A stretch of DNA of 64,000 bases from Thinopyrum elongatum (GCA_011799875.1 CM022301.1:85393667-85457666), one strand, 5' to 3'. Shown: positions 10,581 through 22,600, counted from the first letter of the stretch. Notes: generated by a model not told the origin, from the letters alone. Numbers and translations: made by a program.

Positions 10581-13500
10581 TGTGACGCCCCGGCTTAATC
10601 GTGCACTAACCATACACGCAAATGCACACGATCAAGCCTAAGGACTCACTTGAAGATATCACAACACAACTCTAAAACATAAATAAAGGCATACAAGCAT
10701 TATATTACAAGCCAGGGCCTCGAGGGCTCGAATACATAAGCTTGATGTCAACAAGCATCAGCGGAAGCGTTAGATATCTGAGTACAGATATAAAAGAGAA
10801 ACAGATAAGCCTTTAAGAAGGCGGTACAAACAAAAGCTCTGATCGAAAAGGCGCAGGCCTCCTGCTTGGGACCCTCCGAACCTACTCCTGGTCATTGACC
10901 AACTCGTAGTAGTAGCCATCCTCGGGGTAGTAGTAGCAGTCGTCGATGGGGGCAGCTGTCTCAGGGGCTCCGTCATCTGGTTGCATCAAGCGGATATGGG
11001 GAAAAAGAGAAAGCAAAGCAACCGTGAGTACTCATCTGAAGTACTCAGCAAGCAAGGATCTACACTACATATGCAACATTATCAACGAAAGGCTGTATAT
11101 ATGGACTGGGCTGCAAAAATGCCAGAATAGAGGGAATGCCTAGTCCTATCGAAGACTAGCATCTTCATCGGTCTTGCAGCATTAGAAGAGTGTAGATCAG
11201 TACAATATAAAGTAGTAGCAGTATTAAGTATCAACCTCGCCCAGAGATCCTTCCTCGACTCCCTGCGAGAAAGCGATCCCAGAGCCCTAATATCCATGTA
11301 ACAACCTCGGCCAGAGATCCTTTCTCGACCCCTGCGAGAAAGCAATCCCAGAGCCCTACTGTCCATAACTCATCACAAGTATCCAGTTCTAGTTGTATCG
11401 ATCGGGATACAACTCCGAGCGTCCGTTACCGAGGATCCCGCTATGCATAGATTAGTTCTTCCCTGCAGGGGTGCACCAACTTACCCACCACGCTCGATTA
11501 ACTCCGGCCGGACACACTTTTCTGGGTCATGCCCGGCCTCGGCCAAACGACACACCGCAACCCTACCTAGAGCTCAGCAGAGAGGTCCCCGTCGGTCTAC
11601 ATCTTAAGCGCTCAGGGGTCTTGGGCCATCGCCCTGTGCACTCCGGGTCGTTGCGTGCAGGGTGGATACCAGCGCCATCGGCACGATCCGACCCGGCCGC
11701 CATGCTGAACTGGACGTCTGACAGAGCTTTCGGCTGATGCATACGATGCAGAGTGCCCATAACTTTCCCGCGTGATGGTTAGTGCTATCGGGCCAGAGGC
11801 CCACTCGGATCAAATATCCAAACCGTTAGTGTATTGGGGGTGTGCAGTAAAGAGCAGAGACTCACGATCGGTGTGACCCCGTCGCTTCGTCTCAAGGACT
11901 TGCGGCAAGGGCTAAGAATGCCCGGCCACGCCTCGTATTTATCTCTCGGGTACCCTCCAGGTCAACCCGACTTCACATCACTCGCGGGTACCCCTCAGGG
12001 TCGACCCGCCTTTCCAAGCAACAGTTGTAAAGTCCAAATATCCATGTATCCATAACATCTGGGGAATCCGAGGTATCACCCTCATTGGATTCCTACTCGA
12101 TGTATTCGTCAAGGTGAACTCGGAGGAATCACCCTCGATGGGTTCACACTTGAGATGTTGCACGAGAGCGTCGTTATCGGGAGTGGTGAAGGAGGAATCA
12201 CCCTCGATGTCCACGACCGAATAGCTACTCTACAGATTTAACATCAGAAGTGCTAAACGAAGTATCACCCTCGGCACTCGATAGTAACGCTGCAGTTTCG
12301 TCCAACTAAGGGGGGTGATGTGCGGTGCCGGGGCCTGTTTGTCGATCACGTTGATCGAGTCATCTGATAGTCCAGCGGGGGCAACTTCGGACAAAGTGGG
12401 GGTCTCTTGTGGGTCTCTATCCAGCCTATACTAAGCAGTTTAGGATAAACAGGTAGGTATCAACAGCAGTTATAAAAACAGGCTATGCACCAGAAATAGG
12501 ATAAACAGTAGCAGGAGCAATTTCTAATGCAAGCATAAGAGAGAAAGAATAGGCGATATCGGCATGTTCAAAGGGGGGTACTTGCCTGGTTGCTTGGCGG
12601 CAAAGGCAGGGTCGTCAGTTGTGAAGTCGATCCCCAGGGCATCGTCAGCGGTCTCGGGGGTCTACCGGGAAGAAACGGGGACAAGAAACAAATAAATACA
12701 CGGCGACAAAAGCAATCACAAAACAAGACATGACTACGAGCTAAGCCGAAGTGATCTATCGCAAAGTTAAGTGCTACAGACGGAGCGAGAATTTACCGGG
12801 AAAGTTTTCCCGGTTCTGGACGTCTGTCAGACAGATGAACCGGAGGGGAAAGTTCCATGTTCATCATGCTAGAGGCATGTGACAGGTATAAGGAGGGCAT
12901 ATTCGGATGCGTCTCATTTTTCTGATCATTTTTCATATATAAAGTTTTTCGATCTGAGCTACGGTTTAATTTCTACGGATTTTTAAAAGATTTAAACAAT
13001 TTCTAAAATTATTTATATTAACATAAATGAATTATTGCGTCAGCATGATGTCAGCAGGTCAACTGCAGCTGTTCAGGTCAAACCTGGCAGCTGGGTCCCA
13101 CCTATCATAGACAGTGGGGCTAACAGCAGTTTAATTTGGCTAAACAGAGTTAATTAGTGGTTGGGCCCCACATGTCAGTGTCTATTAGAGTTAACTAATC
13201 AGGTTTTCATTAAAACTGTTTAATTAACTTAACTAAACGAAGGGGGCCCACTTGTCAGTGACTGTGCTGCACAGTCAGCACAGTTGACCGGGGTCAACGG
13301 GTCAACTGGGGCCTGGGGGCCCACGGGCAGTGACCCAGGGGTGACACGTCGGCACCAGCGCCGGAGCAACGCCGGCGACCATTTCGCGCGGCGGCGCGCG
13401 TCGGACATCACCGGAAATCACGCACAGAGCACGGGAAAGGTCGCGCGTGGGTGCGTTGGAAAGAGCGTGCGACAACGAGGCGATCTGCGGCGGTGACGTG

Positions 13501-14726
13501 GCCGGAGGAGTACCGTAGCGACGACAGCGAGCTCATCGGCGGACGGCGGCGCTCGGGAGCGATGGCGAACGGCGATGAAGGCGCACTAGCGAGCAACTAA
13601 ATGGCCAGACGGCCTCTACGCGATGCAACGAGCGTGACGGTGGCACGCACGGGACCCAAAGGTCACCGTGGCTACGCCGGCGACGAGCGCAAGCGGCGGA
13701 GCGTTCGGTCGTCGGTGGCATCGGCGGCTACGGAACGCGGGCGAGCTAACGGAGAGGGGAAGGAGAAGCGGGAGCTCACAGCGGAGCCGTAGGGAGTGGC
13801 AGTGAGCTCGGGGAGGGCGTGAGGTAGCCGGAATTGGCGACGAACGCCGGCGATCCGAAGGTTGAAGACGAGCTCGTTCCGGTCGGAGGAGAGGCGCTTG
13901 GCTCGATCCCGATGGCGTAGGCGATGTGGACGACGACGAGGAAGCCGGTGAGCACGTCGGGGAGGCGAACGGAGCTCGGTGGCCGCGCTTCACGGTGGCG
14001 AGGCCATGACGGCGTCGGGAGGAAGTGGCAGAGAGGGAGAGGGGCGAGGAGAGGGGAAGTGCTCTATCTAGGGTTCAAGAGGGAGGCGAGGGCAGTCTTA
14101 TCCCCTCCTGTCGAGCTCCTGTGGCCTCGGTGTCGCCCATCGCGTGGCTCTGGCGACGGCGATGGAGCCTGGAGGTGACACGAGGGGGAGGAGGACGACG
14201 AGGGGTGTGGGCTGGGCCGCAGTGGCCAGCTGGGCCAAGTGCACAGGTAACTGCACAGGTAAGTGCACGGTGCCATTTTCTTTTATTTATTTCTGTTAAA
14301 TAGAATAGCTTCTGTTTCATAATTATTTAGGCTATCAGATGAATTTTGCTTTATGTGAAATTTAGCTAATAAATGCAATGCAACTCAATAGTGCCACACA
14401 CTAATTTTGGGATTTTTTTTTGAAATTGCGTTAGCATTGGTTTATTTTTCAAAAGAACAAAGATTTGTTGCTGGTCCACTGTTTTGGTTGTTAAGGTCAA
14501 CTTGGGTATTCAAATAATGTTGGCTTTTATTTTTATAATTGCCTTGGGATTATTTGCAACATTATGAACATTTTTGGTTTGCTGTTTGAAGAAATAATTA
14601 TTTGACTTACATTTCAAATTTGAATTTGGGTTTGATTTTGGACAAGTGGCAGATTAACTGAGTGATCATGATAACATGGCCACTATTAGAGAGAGATCAC
14701 TGTAGTGTGATAGTGGGGATGTTACA
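10581..14726 (-). mobile_element. Long solo LTR (4146 bp), minus strand
   Basis: It starts TGTGACGCCCCGG and ends GATGTTACA, so both strands read TG...CA. The flanks are TACAC (10576-10580) and CACAC (14727-14731), a 5 bp duplication with one difference. No primer site, polypurine tract or gag/pol is found inside, so this is a single LTR left after recombination between the two LTRs. The GC-rich part at 13230-14200 reads on the minus strand like an LTR leader, and 13000-13220 holds CCCCACATGTCAGTG-type phrases common in long wheat Gypsy LTRs. ORFs inside are shadows. I cannot name the family. Confidence 0.7.
11232..11364. repeat. Direct duplication of about 64 bp inside the solo LTR
   Basis: Two neighbouring copies share CAGAGATCC, TGCGAGAAAGC and ATCCCAGAGCCCTA and differ at a few positions. 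The copies start at 11232 and 11302. A looser repeat, GGAATCACCCTCGATG, recurs at 12070-12215. Confidence 0.75.
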
Positions 14727-15126
14727 CACACCATCCAGGGGCAGTACCGCGCCAACGATTTTGCGAGATGAGCATGGGAACTATCTGGGTAGCTCGACGT
14801 TGGTTATACCTGCCATCCTTGATCCGTCAACGTTAGAGGCTATCGCATGCAGGGATGCACTATCTTTGGCAGAAGACCTACTCCTACAGAGTTTCATCAT
14901 TGCATTAGATTCCAAGCAACTAGTAGGAGTCGTCCTCAAGGGCAATCAAGGAAGATATGAAATTAGTGAAATTCAGCATCAAGCTAGTAGTTTTAATTTT
15001 CATTTTACTTTTGAAAGTACAGAGTCGAACAAAGGAGCTCATAATTTAGGTCAGGAATGTCATGTGTGGCCAGGAAAACCCATGACCCGAGATGTATTCC
15101 ACACTCTGTGGTCTTTGATCATTTGA
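14727..15126 (+). pseudogene. RNase H-like (RVT_3 type) reading frame, C-terminal part
   Basis: Continuation of the frame broken at 10580. It carries LRDEHGNYLGSS, then AILDPSTLEAIACRDALSLA, where the glutamate and the helix match the second catalytic site, then FIIALDSKQLV with the third catalytic aspartate, and ends in a tail resembling the ANKVAHxLA region. A stop follows at 15124-15126. The flanking 5 bp duplication of the solo LTR keeps the frame. The domain looks complete in order, but no gene structure or start is convincing, and the last third is divergent. In grasses such domains occur in LINE ORF2 ends and in many captured copies. Confidence 0.6.
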
Positions 15127-15299
15127 ACTTATACACACGTGGAAGGTAGCTCGCCAATAACGAGCCGGTGCCGGGCCGGGCTGGTAGGAATATGGGTTCG
15201 CCAGCCCGATACCACATGATTTCATGCCGAGGTCGCGATAATTTCTTTGTTTTCTTTTTTTAGTTTCTGAAAACATAAATAGATTTTTTAATAAATTTA
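15127..15299. other. GC-rich border sequence, no gene
   Basis: It includes GAGCCGGTGCCGGGCCGGGC and then becomes AT-rich. It may be the border of the repeat block to the right. Confidence 0.35.
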
Positions 15300-16650
15300 A
15301 AAATGAATTTGAAAAATGTTAACAAGGTATTAAAGATGTTAGTGCAACTAAAAAATGTCCGTACCTTTCAAAAAAGTGTTCGTGCCCATTAAAAATTATG
15401 CGTGTTTCAAAAAACTGCGTGTGAAATTTTTGAAAAAAGGTCTATGTTATGTAAAAAATGTTTACGTATGTACCATTAGAAAAATGTACGCGATGTTCTA
15501 AAGAAATATTCTTGTGTTTAAAAAAATACATTAAAAATGCTTATGCAGTGTAAAAAATGTTCACATGGTTTCATTTTTTTATTACTATACAAAATATTCA
15601 ACGTGTATTTGAAAAAAAAATGACAATTGATTCTAGAAAGTGTACACCACATTTATTAAAAGAAAAATGTACATCATCAATTTGAAAAATGTTTAACGTG
15701 TATCAAAAAAATGTTTCACATGTAAACTAAAAATGTATATTGTCTACTCAAAACATTTAAAAAATGTTTATGCAACGTAAAACAATGATCTCATGGTTCT
15801 CAAAAATGTTACTTAAAGAAAAATATCCATTAAAAAATGTTGGCCATGTATTAAAAAAAGTGTTCAAAACATGTACTTAAAAAAACGTGCATTGTGTATT
15901 TGAGAAAATGTCCAATGTGTATCATAAAAATTGTTTCGTGTGTGCTCTTAAAATATATTGTGTACTGAAAACATGAAAAAAAATGTTTATACAATGTAAA
16001 ACAAATGTTCGCGTAGTTTTACAAATATTCTTAGTACCATAAAATTGTCCGGCCTATATTTGAAAAACAATTTGACAATGTAAATTAAACAAAGTTTTCA
16101 AAACATGTACGAAAAAAATGTACATTGTATATTTGAAAAATGTCCAGCAGGTATCACAAAAATTGTTTCGTGTGTGCTCAAAAAATATATTATGTACTGA
16201 AAACATTTTAAAAATGCTTATGCAATATAAAACAATGTTCGTGTAGTCTTAAAAATATATTTACTACCATAAAATTGTTCAGCATATATTAAAAAAATGT
16301 TAAATATGTATTCCAAAGAGTGTTAAAAACATTACTAAAAGAATATGTACATTGTGTATTTGAAAATTGTTTAATGTGTATCAAAAAATGTTTAAATTGT
16401 GCACTCAAAATTATATTGTGTACCTAAAACATTAAAAGAATTGTTTATACAAAGTAAAACAATGTTCATGTAGTTTAAAAAATATATTACCATGAAAAAT
16501 GTTCAACGTGTATTCAGAAACATGTTGGCCATCTATTCCAAAACGTGTTCAAAACATGTATTAAAATAAATTTATATGCCAGGTATTCGAAAAATCTTTA
16601 ACATGTATCAAAAAAAATGTTTGGCATATATTGTGTACTGAAAAAGTAGA
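15300..16650. repeat. AT-rich tandem repeat, unit about 225 bp, about five to six degenerate copies
   Basis: The landmark GTACTnAAAACAT followed by TTTAnnCAAnGTAAAACAATG recurs near 15739, 15959, 16192, 16418 and 16630, spacings of 212-233 bases, with an earlier related copy near 15525. Inside each unit AAAATGTTC-like words recur every 30 bases or so. Copies are strongly diverged. Confidence 0.7.
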
Positions 16651-17430
16651 CATGAATTGAACAAAAGAGAAACCGATAAAGATTGACAAAAAACAAAGAA
16701 AACCAATGAATCCCAAAAAACAAAACCAAAAGAGAAAATGAAAACCAGAGAAAGCCAAGAAGGAAACATGGGAAAGTGAGGAAAGAAACAAAGAAAAATG
16801 AAGAAAGAAAGAAAAGGAAAAAGGAAAAACAGGGAACACCAAGAAAGAAAGAAAACATGAAAAATCATGAATGAAGCGAATTAAATCGATGAAAAACAAA
16901 ATATTGAAGGAAAATGATATAGAAACAAAGAAAGGCCCTAAAAACCAATAAATAAACAAATAAACTGAAGAAACTAAAAAATAAAGGGAAAAAAACCCCA
17001 AAGAAAAGAATGCCAACAAGAGAGCGAATGAAGCGAACACTACAGGTGACATCAAGCGAACAAACTAAACACGCAAGTAGCCCTAAAAAAAACTAAACAC
17101 GCAAAAATGGGCCTACCCAGTACTGTGACACACATTAAAACTTCAGGTGAGGGGAGGTTCTATCTCGCTATCAACAAGATATAGCTCTCGCGCCCGCCAT
17201 ACGACGATCTTCTGAAAATAGGAGAGTCACACGTTGACAATTCCGTGTGTGACCTGTCTGGGATTTATTTTGTCAATCAAGTGTGTGACACATCCGTGTT
17301 ATAACGAGCCACTCGCCGCCGATTCCTAATGCCGGCGTGGGGCGACAAAAGTAGCCCAACCAAGCACCCCTCGATCCCAAGTGCACCATTTTGGGCCGGC
17401 TAATTTCGTGGAGGGCGCCCCTATTATTCT
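16651..17430. other. A-rich tract then GC-richer sequence, no gene
   Basis: 16651-17060 is a run of AAAGAAAA words; the 164-codon minus-strand frame through it is phenylalanine-rich low-complexity. 17061-17430 is more complex and holds ATCTCGCTATCAACAAGATA, which resembles the ends at 8955/10320, and TTTTGGGCCGGC near 17391. No boundaries could be fixed. Confidence 0.4.
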
Positions 17431-18999
17431 TTTCCATTTCCTTTTCATATTGGTTCCTTTTCGGCTTCTTAAAAAAATTCATAAATTTTCAAAAATGTTC
17501 TAAATTTCTATAAATGTTCATAATTTTTTCAAAAATCAAATAAAAAATTATCATAGATTTGGAAAAATCACAAATTTGAAAAAATGGGCTTCAATTCCAA
17601 AAAACTTCACGAATTTCAAAAAATGGGGTTGAATTTTTGAAATTTTCACGAATATAAAAAATGCTCTTGGATTGAAGAAATTGTTTCACAAATTTAAAAA
17701 TGTTATCTATTTTAAAGTATATTCCAAAAATTCTCGAATTTCAAAAAGTGTTAATGACTTAAAAAAAACCTTACACACTTCAAAACAGATAATGTTTTGG
17801 ACAAAATTCTTCACAATTAAAACACATGTTCAGTATTAAAAAACATGTTAACCGATTTGATTTTTTTTCACAAATCAGAAAAATATTCTTGGATCTAAAA
17901 ATTTTCACCGGTTTGATAAACGTTCTTGGATTTCCAGATTTTTTTTCCCAAAAATGTTCATGATTTCATAAAATACTAATGATTTTAAAAAAATTCTTGG
18001 ATTTAAAAATTTTCATGATTTAAAAAAATAATCACAAATTTGCAAAAAATGTCCCATAAATTCAGAAAGTGTTTATGTTTTTACTAAAAAACTATTCCCG
18101 GAATTTTTTGAATTTGTGAAAATGTTCTGATATTTGCTAAAAGTTTTAAATTTTAAAAACTATTCACCAATTTAAAAAGTGTTCCTGGGCTTCATAAAAT
18201 GCCCAAGTGTGTGTTTCAGTGGGATGGCCCATGTAACCGTTCTCTTTACGGAAGCTTGTCGATGCTTCCGGGCGGTTTCTTTGTGTTTTTTCATGATTTT
18301 TTATGCCTTTGTTTGGCAGGCTTTTCTTTGGTTCTTTTCTCTTTCTCTTTTCTTTTAGTTTTTTTTTATTTTTATATATTTATATTTTCCTTTTTTGTTT
18401 TTCTCCGTTTCATTTTCTATGTTCTATTTGTTTTTTAAAAATCCATGAATATTCTTGAAATCCATGAAATATTATCAAATTAGTGAATATTTTAAAAATT
18501 GCTGAACCTTTTCGAATGCGTGAAGTTTCTCCAAAACCTTGAACCTTTTTCATACTCGTGAACTTGTTCCAAACCCATGATTTTTTTCAAAAAATTGAAC
18601 ATTCTTCAATGTTTTCTCAAATTCGCGAACTTTTTACCTTCACCAACTTCTTTCAATTCATAAATATTTTTCAAATTGTCAAATTATTTTTCAAGTTCAT
18701 TTTTTTCAAATCCATGGTTTTTTCAAAAAATTGAACATTTTTTAATGTTTTCTCAAATTCGCAAACTTTTTCAACTTCATGAACTTCTTTCACGAGCTTT
18801 TTTTAAATCTATGAACATTTTTCAAATCCATTTTTTTAGAACCTGTGAATTGTTTTGAAATTAATGAACCTTTTCAATTTGCATTACTTTTTCAAAATTC
18901 AAGAACGATTATCATACCCGTGAATAAGATCTTAAACTCGAAAAATATTTTTTTACAAATTCTTAATTTCCTTTAAATTCTATGATTTTTTTAGTAAAG
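17431..18999. repeat. AT-rich degenerate repeat block
   Basis: Words such as TTCACAAATTTAAAAA, TTTTCAAATCCATG and GAACTTTTTCA recur at short spacing. The first part is A-rich on this strand and the part after about 18280 T-rich. No ORF of normal composition. Confidence 0.6.
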
Positions 19000-19390
19000 T
19001 CAACGGCCAAGGGTACACGATCAATGGTAAATGCCCGTGAGTCAGGTGACAGCGTGCGTGTCCATTTTTGATTTGAACGTGGCATCGTGCATGATCGAGT
19101 GTGGCAGTGTACGTGAGCGAGCGTTGCGCCACGGCCGAACCGAGCTACATGTGAGCATTGCTGGGAGAATGAGCGTGACAAGCGTTGTACAAAGAGGTCT
19201 CGGAAGTGGGGGGGCTCCTATTGGGCGCCTTAAGTGCGAGCGAGCTGAACCGGCGCTCACGTGCACACCTTCTTGGGCAGGCCCAATATGGAGGTCGAGC
19301 GGAACATGTTGCGGTGGAATTAATTGCTCTAGGGGCAACGGTATTCCCCTGGTCGCGGTTGACCGGCCACAGTTGACCATTGACTACTAA
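19000..19390. other. GC-richer insert between AT-rich blocks, no gene recognised
   Basis: Balanced composition with overlapping ORFs on both strands (for example 19031-19390 plus and 19042-19380 minus), none with a known motif. It starts GTCAACGGCCAAGGG and ends GTTGACCATTGACTA. I cannot support a gene. Confidence 0.4.
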
Positions 19391-19830
19391 AAATATGTTT
19401 TTTTCAAAAAACAGGAATTCAAAAAATCGTTCACAAAAAAATAGTTCATGGGTTAAAAAAAGTTGACAAATTTTAAAAAAAAATTATAAAAATGGGAAAA
19501 GTTCACCGATTTGAAAAGTAAAATCATCAATTTCGAAAAAAGTTCATTGGATTTGAAAAAAGTTCATCAATTTTTTTAAAAAAAGTTCAGATTTTGAAAA
19601 GAAGTTCACTGATTTTGAAAACAAATTCATCAATTTTGGAAAAAAGATAATTGATTTGAAAAAAGTTCATCAATTTTGAAAAATCATCGATTTTGAAAAA
19701 AAATCATCAATTTTGAAAATGTTCAACATATTAGAAGAAATAAATCCGTTAGAAAGAAAAATGAATAAAGAAAAAAATAGAAAAAAGAAAAAGACGTATG
19801 AAGAAAAGAAGAAAAAAGATGTGAATGAGC
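19391..19830. repeat. A-rich degenerate repeat (AAGTTCATCAATTTTGAAAA)
   Basis: About a dozen close variants of TTCATCAATTTTGAAAA follow each other. Low-complexity and not coding. Confidence 0.65.
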
Positions 19831-20033
19831 ACATCAGGTAAGGGGTGCGGTGGTTAGTGCAGCGTTCGAATACCACGCGGTCTCAAGTTTGAATTACACT
19901 CGGCGCGCACGAGCAGTTTTTTTGTGGCATTAAAATGCGTCGGAAGAGGCGGGCTCCCGGCGCAGTTAGTATCGGTCTCATTGAGCCGAACAAAACGATG
20001 CACTATGGATATACATATTCTCCAAAATAAATA
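19831..20033. other. Short complex sequence, nothing recognised
   Basis: It contains GCGTTCGAATACC and CAAGTTTGAATTAC, which look a little like tRNA B-boxes but lack a matching A-box. Confidence 0.4.
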
Positions 20034-20146
20034 CTCTCTCAGTCCGAAAATACTTGTCACATAAATAGATAAAAATGGATGTATTTAGAACTAAAACATG
20101 TCTACATACATCCATTTTTCCGACAAGTATTTCCGGACGGAGAGAG
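20034..20146. mobile_element. Stowaway MITE (113 bp)
   Basis: Ends CTCTCTCAGTCCGAAAATAC and the inverted GTATTTCCGGACGGAGAGAG, flanked by TA on both sides (20032-20033 and 20147-20148). The centre carries ATGGATGTATTTAGAACTAAA and its partial inversion. It is very close to the Thalos/Athos type of Triticeae Stowaway elements. Confidence 0.9.
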
Positions 20147-20245
20147 TAGTATGCAAGTATTCAATGTCATGTCATGTACGTATTAAAACTGTATACCGTA
20201 TTAGCATACCGAACAGAAATCACCCATGTGAATTTTCCAGCTAAC

Positions 20246-20941
20246 GGCCCTGTTTGGATACTCTAACTTAGCTAGAGGTTAGAGTTAGTTTCTAACTCAT
20301 GACTAACCCTGAACTAACTCAGCCAAAGAGGTGTTTGGATGACAGGGTTAGATTGACAATAAATGCACTTGATGGAGAGAGAAAAGTGATTTTTCAATGG
20401 GCTCCACGAGAACTAGCTCCAATTAGCACCTCTTGGCTGGCGGGATATAGAGCGAAAAGTGATTTTTCAGTGGGCCCCATGAAAACTAGCTCCAATTAGC
20501 ACCTCTTGGGTGGGATAGTTTTTTGGCGGAAACGCTCCTTCGCACGCGAGCGTTGGAACGAGCGATTTGCTTCCACGCGCTGTCGGTAGCCAGGGACAGA
20601 AGGGCCCACCCAAGTCTGCCTTTCAGATCTGAGGAAAAGCGTACATCACGGGATCTTTCCTTACTCTCTCTCCCTCCTGAACTTAATCTCACCACCGCCC
20701 CCTGATTCAACGGGTGGGGCTCGGTTTCCCTCAAACATCTCTCCCCTGATTTGCTAAAAAGGGAAAGTTCGGCCTGTCGGAAATTGATCGTTGCAACGCG
20801 CGTGCGCGAGATAGCAACGCCCGTTTTTTGGATGGATTAGATACAACTAGCTCCAATCTAGCCCTCATGTTTGGATACTTTAGGGCTATTTAAGCCCCAA
20901 CTAGCTCAAATTAACTCTAACCCATGAATCCAAACAGGGCC
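20246..20941. mobile_element. Non-autonomous DNA transposon with GGCCCTGTTTGGAT ends (696 bp)
   Basis: Perfect 14 bp inverted ends GGCCCTGTTTGGAT / ATCCAAACAGGGCC; the words GGTTAGAGTTA and CTAACTCTAACC near them extend the similarity. Inside, GTGATTTTTCAnTGGGC plus AACTAGCTCCAATTAGCACC occurs twice (about 20388 and 20460), a direct duplication. No transposase. No clear target duplication is visible, so I cannot choose between PIF/Harbinger and hAT. Confidence 0.65.
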
Positions 20942-21887
20942 TTTGGTTTACATGCGGCGCGCCGGCTGAAACTTTGTTTGGTCGTGTGGCGCGCATTCGA
21001 TCCCTATGGATCGTGCGTCTGTCGCGCGTCTTTCTCGCACCCAGCTTTTTTCTCCGCCTTATCTTCTTTCTTCACCATTAGATGAACCGCCTCCTTTCCC
21101 CTCTTCTTCCCCGGCGAGGCACCGACCCCCAGTGAGCTCGCGCACTGCCGCACGCCCCCTCGCGCCATGGCTGCGCCCGTCGCCATGACCACGCCTTTCA
21201 CCATGGCCGCGCGCGATGGGCCCGAGCACCGGATGCCCCCAACCAGCAAGCGGTGCGACCAGCGACGAGGTAAAAGGGGGCGGTGATTCGGTATGCTGGC
21301 ACCTCGGGTCCACAAAAACCCAATGACGCAGCAATCGCCATGGATGCGCCTCCCCACACCTTCGCTCATGCAACCCCTGGGAGTGAGATGCTAGAACCGG
21401 TCGCTAGATATGCTACATCCGGTGGCGAGGGATGCTACAACCTACCAATTTTTGCTGGAACTTCGTTGTTGTTGTTTTTGTTTTTGCTGCAACCGGTGTT
21501 TGGTTTTGCTGCAACCGCTGACTTAATTTGCTACTACCGGCGGCGACATTTTCTTCGCTAAATCATTCATGAAGATGATGCAACCCCGACGGCGAGCGAC
21601 AACGTTTTTTTTTTGCTACGAATGACACAACTTTTTGCTACCACCGGCAACGGGTTTTGTTACCACCATATACAGATGTGATCGACAATGTTTTTTGCTA
21701 CAATGGTGTCATTTGTTTTTGCTGCATCCGGCAACCAGAAAGCTACAACCGGTTAGAGTTTTTGCTACATTGGCGACCGGTCAGAATTTCGGCTGCCGCG
21801 AATACGACAAGCTGCGTCGGCCATCGCGGCGAGCTGGACCCGTGGCTGCAACCAAGCTGGTTGTGATGTTGCAACCACTGTCAGTCC
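20942..21887. other. Unclassified repeat rich in GCTACAACCGGC words
   Basis: TTTTTGCTACnACCGGCGnC-like phrases recur irregularly from 21390 on. I recall such stretches from Triticeae repeats of uncertain class. Overlapping ORFs on both strands (21004-21373 minus, 21283-21561 and 21635-22054 plus) translate this sequence without any recognisable domain. Confidence 0.45.
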
Positions 21888-22036
21888 GTGCTGGAACCGA
21901 CATTGGGAAATGCTGGGGACCGTGGTCACCACGCGCTGGAACCGGCAAGGCAGATGCTGGGACCGTGGTCACCACGTGCTGGAACCGGCATCGACATATG
22001 TCGGAACCGTGGGCACCACGTGATGGAACCGGCTGC
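21888..22036. repeat. Minisatellite, unit 43-45 bp, about 3.4 copies
   Basis: Units start at 21888, 21933, 21976 and 22020, each opening with GTGCTGGAACCG or a near match and carrying GGGACCGTGGTCACCAC. Confidence 0.8.
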
Positions 22037-22269
22037 GACGAATTTTGCGACTAGCATGGGAAAAGCTTTCATCCCTTAGAAAAAAGCTTCAACCGGCGGT
22101 GTAAAAAGCTGCAACAGGCATCGGGAAAAACTTTCAACCCACGCACGCCGACGATGCGAGCGGCGACGCCGAGAGCTACAGCAGGCAGCACGATGGTGCT
22201 ACCAAGGCGGCAACTAGGTGTTGCAACGGCGGAGAGACGTGGGGAGTGGGGGAGGAGGAGGAGGAGGAA

Positions 22270-22305
22270 GGGGGGGGGGGGGGGGGGTGGGGGGGGGGGG
22301 GGGGG
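22270..22305 (+). repeat. Poly-G tract (interrupted once by T)
   Basis: Two G-runs of 18 and 17 separated by one T. They could form G-quadruplexes, or be an assembly problem. Confidence 0.85.
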
Positions 22306-22439
22306 TGCTGCAATCCGGTGTCGTGATTCAATCAGGGCGCCCCTGCGGCGGGAGATGGCAAATGGTATGCGCGCAGGTGCTGTCGTGCCGCCGCCAACGA
22401 CGAGAGCGACCGACGCAACTCGAGAAGGACCGCTCGACC

Positions 22440-22458
22440 GGGGGGGGGGGGGGGGGGG
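22440..22458 (+). repeat. Poly-G tract
   Basis: Nineteen consecutive G residues, followed by TGGGGGG. Confidence 0.85.
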
Positions 22459-22600
22459 TGGGGGGTTGCGGGTTGGGACCCCTGCATATTCCCGTCTGCT
22501 GCTCGCATTCGTTGGTGGAAGGTTGGGGGGAGGGGGGATCTGACGCCTAAGGGTGGCCACTGGCCAGATCCGACGGGCAGGGTGCGACCGGCCCAAATTT

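Larger units (their letters stand above)
22037..22600. other. GC-rich stretch with poly-G runs, no gene
   Basis: It includes G-runs at 22270-22305 and 22440-22458. The 175-codon minus-strand frame here owes its proline content to the poly-G runs and has no domain. Confidence 0.5.

Noticed and set aside
13616..14320. Several 70-125 codon ORFs in GC-rich DNA
   Set aside because: They lie inside the solo LTR and overlap on both strands; high GC gives few stops. No domain.
16561..17055. 164-codon hydrophobic minus-strand ORF
   Set aside because: Same cause: an AAAGAAAA-type tract read as Phe/Leu/Ser; no start context or homologous motif.
19850..19920. Possible tRNA or tRNA-derived SINE (GTTCGAATAC, GTTTGAATTAC)
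   Set aside because: No A-box at a suitable distance, no cloverleaf and no A- or T-tail.
22069..22596. 175-codon proline-rich ORF
   Set aside because: The proline runs are the poly-G tracts read on the other strand.
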